This document shows, piece after piece, positions 59,918 through 64,000 of a stretch of DNA of 64,000 nucleotides (positions within the stretch are counted from its first letter, which is position 1; every line of letters starts with the position of its first letter). The position numbers and the translations under genes were made by a program. A model generated the notes under the pieces. That model was not told where the DNA came from. It saw only the letters and a list, made by a program, of their open reading frames with translations, and did not search any database. Source of the DNA: Bipolaris cookei (lineage: Eukaryota; Ascomycota; Dothideomycetes; Pleosporales; Pleosporaceae); assembly GCA_002286855.1 (NCBI GenBank), contig NRSV01000005.1, forward strand, positions 1 to 64,000, read 5' to 3'.

Positions 59918-61960
59918 ATGTCCGACTCTAACAACCACTTGTACTCCTCTGCTTCCAATACCTCCAATGCAGCAGACCGGCAGGCTACTGGTCCTCCAGC
60001 AAACTCCTCCATCACGTCCAGCACTTGGCCGCGCCCCTCCATCTCGAATAATAGTGCTCACGCCGTCAATGGAGGACCGTTGAATAGCAATGACCAAACC
60101 CAGCGCACAACCCGAGTCAATGGTAATATTGATAGCGACCACCAAGTCCAAAACAACGCTCTGGACGATCGAGATGGCACCCCGCCCTCTGCAGTTGAGA
60201 AGGTAGATTATACAGATGATCCCACTGTTCGAAGGCTTCATGAGGCTATCCGCCCCGATGCGCCGCAATGTCATAGAGGGCATTTCATACGTGCGAGTTT
60301 TATAGCGCGCCAAATGACTGCCAGGGATAGACAAGAGCTTGGTTTACAGCCTGACACTTCCCAATCAGAAAGTGCTTCCAGCAACCATCAGTCTACAACT
60401 TTGGGGCCTGACGGTTTCGAAAAGATCGAAACTTCCTCCTCTGGAATCCCGTCAGTTGCTGTCACAGACACTCCAGTAACACTTGGTGTGTCTCGAGACG
60501 ATTACTTCAGCTTGTCTGGTGCCCTACAGTCTGATCCTCCACAGGCGAACAGTTCCGGATCCCTCAGAGTTTCTCAAGCGGCAGACTCTACTGCCTTTTG
60601 CTTCCATGGAAGTGAATTACAATCGTATCCTATGCGTAATTCGGCGCTGCCTAGCGGAACGGCCGCACTTTCCAGTCATCCTCTTGGGGAAGCAAGCGAC
60701 ACAGCCACCATATTCAACTCCACCCATCCTGTCAACGAAAGATCTAGTGATCAACGCCCTTCATATTCCCTGGGAGATTTAGAGTTGCGAAGCAACGACT
60801 CCAATGCAGCTGGGGGTGTATATGCTGCTGTCCATTCTGAGGCTGACTGCACCCACCGACAAACCGAAAACAGCAATGGAGATGTTATGGAAAATGGCCA
60901 TGAACGAACGCAGGCCAGTCCAGACACACCAGTGAATACTCCACTTTCGGTCAACGTGAGCGAACTGCGATTGGGCCCGGTGAGCAGGGAGTCACACACC
61001 AAGCTTGCGCTTTTCAGCCAGTACAGCGAAGACGAGCCAAGCCAAGCTGCTACAGACGAAGACACTACAGCAAGCAGCTCCGCAACTCCAGTAAGGCTCC
61101 GTACTCTTGTTATTCGGGTTGGGAATTTACTCGCCAACCATAGTGATGGACGAGAACCAGCCCGCCCAAATACCCCGTTGCAGCTGCAGACCACAGATTT
61201 ACAGCCACCGTTCGACCTTTCCAGTCACCATTCAGGTAGAAGAGCTAGCAATGCTAATCTAGTTCACGGTAGTACGCCTAATAATAGCACTCGCGACAGC
61301 ACGCCCAGAGACGACAGGCATCCAGCACGCTTGAGCGATTACTTGCTAGAAGCATCTTCGTCAGCTGAGGACGTAGAAAGGTGGACCAGTCAATTCGAAT
61401 GTAGGCGTGCTCTCGAGAATGCCACGGAAGGCCAGACACACACGAACTTAGCTGCACTCCAGGAAACCAGGGCATCCTATAATGCTTTCAACGGCGATGA
61501 AAATAGTTTGGAACCTGGGAGCAACACAGAGAATATCCGATCGAATACACCATTCGATCCTTCTGACTCGACGGGCCACCAGGATACTACTCATCTGACT
61601 ACGAATGGACACATTTCTAACCGTAACCGTCCAACTGTGACGAGCATCCCTGATAATGCTCCAGGAAACGGAGGTAATCCGATGTACTTGACCGATTACA
61701 TGGAAGAGTGGTCAGCTGAGAGGAGAGAAAGATGGACTCGTGCGCTCACCGCTGCTCAATTCAGAGGCAATATAAACCCGAACTCCCCTCCAAACTCTTC
61801 CAACCTGAGTGGTCATCGGGACCATGCCTCATCAGTCGTCAACAGGAACGTTGACAATCGCGACCGCCGAGTTCTAAGGACTGCAGGATCCTTGAGACGA
61901 ATGAACACTGAAGAGTACGAGGCTTTCTGGGATGAGTTTGACGACTCTGGAAATAATTGA
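59918..61960 (+). CDS. Large disordered Ser/Asn/Thr-rich protein with duplicated motif
   Basis: A single exon encodes 680 residues from ATG 59918, which has a good CACC context; an in-frame ATG at 59879 would add 13. The protein is dominated by Ser, Asn, Thr, Asp and Pro and is probably disordered. Three short ordered islands stand out. One is near residues 108-145 (PTVRRLHEAIRPDA, then HRGHFIRASFIARQM). The other two are related copies of a motif (LSDYLLEASSSAEDVERWT near 470 and LTDYMEEWSAERRERWT near 590). The C-terminus is acidic (EEYEAFWDEFDD). I recognise no family. The long, stop-free frame and consistent bias support a real gene. Confidence 0.7.
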   Translation: MSDSNNHLYSSASNTSNAADRQATGPPANSSITSSTWPRPSISNNSAHAVNGGPLNSNDQTQRTTRVNGNIDSDHQVQNNALDDRDGTPPSAVEKVDYTDDPTVRRLHEAIRPDAPQCHRGHFIRASFIARQMTARDRQELGLQPDTSQSESASSNHQSTTLGPDGFEKIETSSSGIPSVAVTDTPVTLGVSRDDYFSLSGALQSDPPQANSSGSLRVSQAADSTAFCFHGSELQSYPMRNSALPSGTAALSSHPLGEASDTATIFNSTHPVNERSSDQRPSYSLGDLELRSNDSNAAGGVYAAVHSEADCTHRQTENSNGDVMENGHERTQASPDTPVNTPLSVNVSELRLGPVSRESHTKLALFSQYSEDEPSQAATDEDTTASSSATPVRLRTLVIRVGNLLANHSDGREPARPNTPLQLQTTDLQPPFDLSSHHSGRRASNANLVHGSTPNNSTRDSTPRDDRHPARLSDYLLEASSSAEDVERWTSQFECRRALENATEGQTHTNLAALQETRASYNAFNGDENSLEPGSNTENIRSNTPFDPSDSTGHQDTTHLTTNGHISNRNRPTVTSIPDNAPGNGGNPMYLTDYMEEWSAERRERWTRALTAAQFRGNINPNSPPNSSNLSGHRDHASSVVNRNVDNRDRRVLRTAGSLRRMNTEEYEAFWDEFDDSGNN

Positions 61961-62437
61961 AGGTCTGGTTGGAGGTTATGGACGGGTAGAATGCGTATAA
62001 TGGGACATCGTTGTTGGGGTAGAGGGGTTATTGGTGAGGCCTGGGCAACGCGTGAATAATGGGACAGTAGAGTTACTCCTTTGCTATTTGCTTCATCTAA
62101 ACTTCGAACCTGCGTAATTACAGCTTAATTTCGAGTTTCAAGCAGGCTTATGAATGGCTCACAAAACTGCAGCCAGGCGAGGCAATGGGCGCTTGCCCAT
62201 GCACGCCTGGCCAATGGGCGGGCTGCTTGTGCCGCGCGCACTGGACATCTGCACTTCAGCCTGCCTGCTGCTAGCGGGCAAGCGGGTGCTGTGCAGGCCA
62301 CAAGGCTGAGCAGCAGCAAACGCTACTGCCAGGCTGTGAGACTGCCAGACCACCACTTCACAGACACCCTCTTTCTCTCTGCAAGCAGCTCTCTACGACA
62401 GCCCTCCACGTACGTACCTCCCTTCTGACAGCCGCAA
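61961..62437. other. Intergenic region with GC-rich repetitive segment
   Basis: About 480 bp in which the right half (62150-62400) is GC-rich with recurring GCCxGC words. Frames there overlap on both strands and I do not call a gene. Confidence 0.4.
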
Positions 62438-62794
62438 ATGCCGCGCCAGCTGCGCCGCGACGATCACACAGTGAGATGGGTATGCGCGCTGCCAGTCGAG
62501 CTGGCGGCGGTGTAGGCGATGCTCGATGAAGAGCACCAGGATCTCGACCGCGACCTGGCTGACGACAACGAGAACTTGTACACCCTGGCGTCGATAGGCG
62601 GACACAACGTTGTGATTGTATGTCTGCTCGCCGGCCGCATTGACAACAACTCGGCGGCGGCCGTGGTGACGCAACATTCAAGGCGGTCCGGTTTGGCTAA
62701 TAGTGGGTGTCGGCAGAGGCGTACCCAGTGCTGAAGCAGACATCCGGCTTGCAAAGCGCCATAGTGGCCTGCAGAACCATGTTACAGGGCCCTG
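62438..62794 (+). pseudogene. Fungal NLR relic, N-terminal nucleoside-phosphorylase domain
   Basis: The frame from ATG 62438 reads the opening of the PNP_UDP-type nucleoside-phosphorylase domain of fungal NLR-like proteins: VRWVCALPVELAAV, a TAG stop at 62513-62515, then AMLDEEH and YTLASIGGHNVVI. After VVTQ the family-like sequence shifts frame twice, reaching WLIVGVGRGVPSAEADIRL in another register before it degrades. No NACHT or repeat domain follows within the window. Intact homologues join this sensor domain to a NACHT NTPase and ankyrin or TPR repeats and act in non-self recognition or programmed cell death. This copy is a truncated relic. Confidence 0.7.
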
Positions 62795-63774
62795 AAAACA
62801 GTAGCGAAATACTCAAAAATGGGAACCGCAAACTGTGATCCATATTGCGCATGTACTATAGCCAATCTCTAGGCACTATCTTTGGTTCATAGGGAGCTGC
62901 TTGAATGAATTGACTGAGCCTGGATTCTAGGTAGTATAGTCATGATCTCTCAGCAGCCATCGCAGCTACTAGCACGGGCAAGGGCAAGACGAGCCGCGAA
63001 CTCTCTATGGGAAATTGACGAAGCTGTGCCGAGAACACGACACAGATATCTACTTTATAGCCCATCGTAATGGCCGCTTCAACGGCTTTGTATCTAAAAA
63101 TGAAACAGGTCAGCCCTGGCTCCCGCTAGATCAAGACTCACTTATAAGCTTCCCGTTATTAGCAGCTATCAAGGTCTAAATCGATTCAAGGACGGAGCAG
63201 GTGCCCCGCCGGCGATAAAGTCGCCGTTGAATTTCCTTCGAGCTCGTTGTGGACGAGCTCAGCACACCTCTTACAAACTGGGTTGTGGAGCGCCATGTAG
63301 CCTCAGCCCGTTGGCAAACCTGAGTTGTACCATAGACAAAGCTGCATCTGGCGACTTATCTCCGTCAAAGCAGTAGTGAGGCATAATTTTAGAATCTACA
63401 TCTAGCAGTCTAATGAGCAATGAAATACAAAGCAGTCATTGATACTCTCATTCTCGCTACATTAGCTGAAATGTCCAGCCTTCTTCGGTGATGCGACGCT
63501 AGACCACCATAGGCTTAGTGTCGATGAGTGAGAACTTAGAAGATGAATGATCATTCTCACCACATCATAACAACCTCGACGGCAATAAGCTTCAACGCGT
63601 CGTTCATGGTGATGTTATCCTTACATTCCGCAAAACATGTAACTTACCTTAACATAGCTTCACGGCATCAGAGTCAAAGGTGCCTAAAAAGCATTCAAGC
63701 CAGCAATGAGTGAGATCACTGAAGTGTGTATACCCATCGTCCGTCAAGTCTTACTCATATCAGCTACAGCACCA
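62795..63774. other. Degenerate accessory sequence
   Basis: No intact gene is seen. Between about 62942 and 63177 two adjacent frames together resemble a small MADS-like orphan protein family (NSLWE in one frame, then TKLCREHDTDIYFIAHRNG in the next), suggesting a frameshifted relic. The remainder shows nothing recognisable. Confidence 0.35.
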
Positions 63775-64000
63775 CTAGCCTTCCCAAGTCACACGTGCTC
63801 TCTTTTTCCTGCATCTCATAAAGTCCAAAAGCTGATGTCCGTCGTCACTTTCCTCCTTCACTCTCTTAAGAATGCTTCTTTGTCGATATCTCTGCATCTG
63901 ATCCTTTGTTTTGCCGACATCGTTTCTCAAGTCATTTTTCAGCTCTTCTAGGCATTTTATGACGTATTTGATGCTGTTCGCCGTCTCCTCCACGCCTTTC
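63775..64000 (-). CDS. Partial ORF, predicted coiled coil, runs off the window
   Basis: A minus-strand frame is open from the window edge to a TAG at 63775-63777, about 74 codons. It is highly charged (KCLEELKNDLRNDVGKTKD) with heptad-like spacing and a basic C-terminus. It could be the end of a larger gene beyond the window. No domain is recognised. Confidence 0.3.
   Translation of the reverse strand, partial: KGVEETANSIKYVIKCLEELKNDLRNDVGKTKDQMQRYRQRSILKRVKEESDDGHQLLDFMRCRKKRARVTWEG

Overview
This window looks like nuclear DNA of a filamentous ascomycete, most likely a dothideomycete of the order Pleosporales (Alternaria, Pyrenophora, Bipolaris, Parastagonospora and relatives). Short introns of about 45-100 bp carry GTRNGY-like donors, CTRAY-type branch sites and AG acceptors. 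The gene content is that of a filamentous fungus: Zn2Cys6 and bZIP regulators, fungal Fpg glycosylase, Vps11, ORC1, Nat1, Mdm1 and a DDHD phospholipase. The aldehyde dehydrogenase resembles the Alternaria Alt a 10 family. I saw no tRNA, rRNA or CRISPR. Gene models were spliced by eye; in every multi-exon model the exon lengths sum to an intact reading frame.

Layout. 1-1.6 kb: a decayed Fot1/pogo-type DDE transposon interrupted by a small hAT-type MITE with an 8-bp target duplication. 2.1-15.2 kb: conserved housekeeping genes, namely Mdm1-like sorting nexin (+), an ER-retained agmatinase-family enzyme (-), Fpg DNA glycosylase (+), the NatA auxiliary subunit (+) and a Zn2Cys6 regulator (+). 15.2-30.6 kb: a gene desert of about 15.4 kb without AT-rich decay, studded with microsatellites and holding no ORF I can defend. 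30.6-49.4 kb: a bZIP regulator with hardly any zipper (+), ORC1 (+), a DDHD phospholipase (-), aldehyde dehydrogenase (-), an ALY/REF (Yra1-like) mRNA export adaptor (-) sharing a divergent promoter with Vps11 (+). 49.4-51.8 kb: no clear protein gene, but a strong promoter-like cluster followed by splice-like signals.

51.8-64 kb reads as accessory, fast-evolving sequence. It holds a 1097-residue protein with an N-terminal JmjC dioxygenase domain and a C-terminal Ulp1/C48-like protease domain, both with key catalytic residues in place. Next to it are two unrecognised genes, an F-box plus ankyrin protein, a small PPxY protein, a disordered Ser/Asn/Thr-rich protein with a duplicated motif, and a broken fungal NLR (nucleoside-phosphorylase domain) relic. 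The JmjC-Ulp1 fusion among ubiquitin/SUMO-type genes is the most unusual part of the window.

Other points of note: an ER signal plus C-terminal KDEL on the agmatinase-family enzyme; an unusually long 636-nt intron in the Yra1 homologue, the gene whose yeast version is autoregulated through a long intron; and strong frame-independent enrichment of the palindrome CGTACG inside the transposon.
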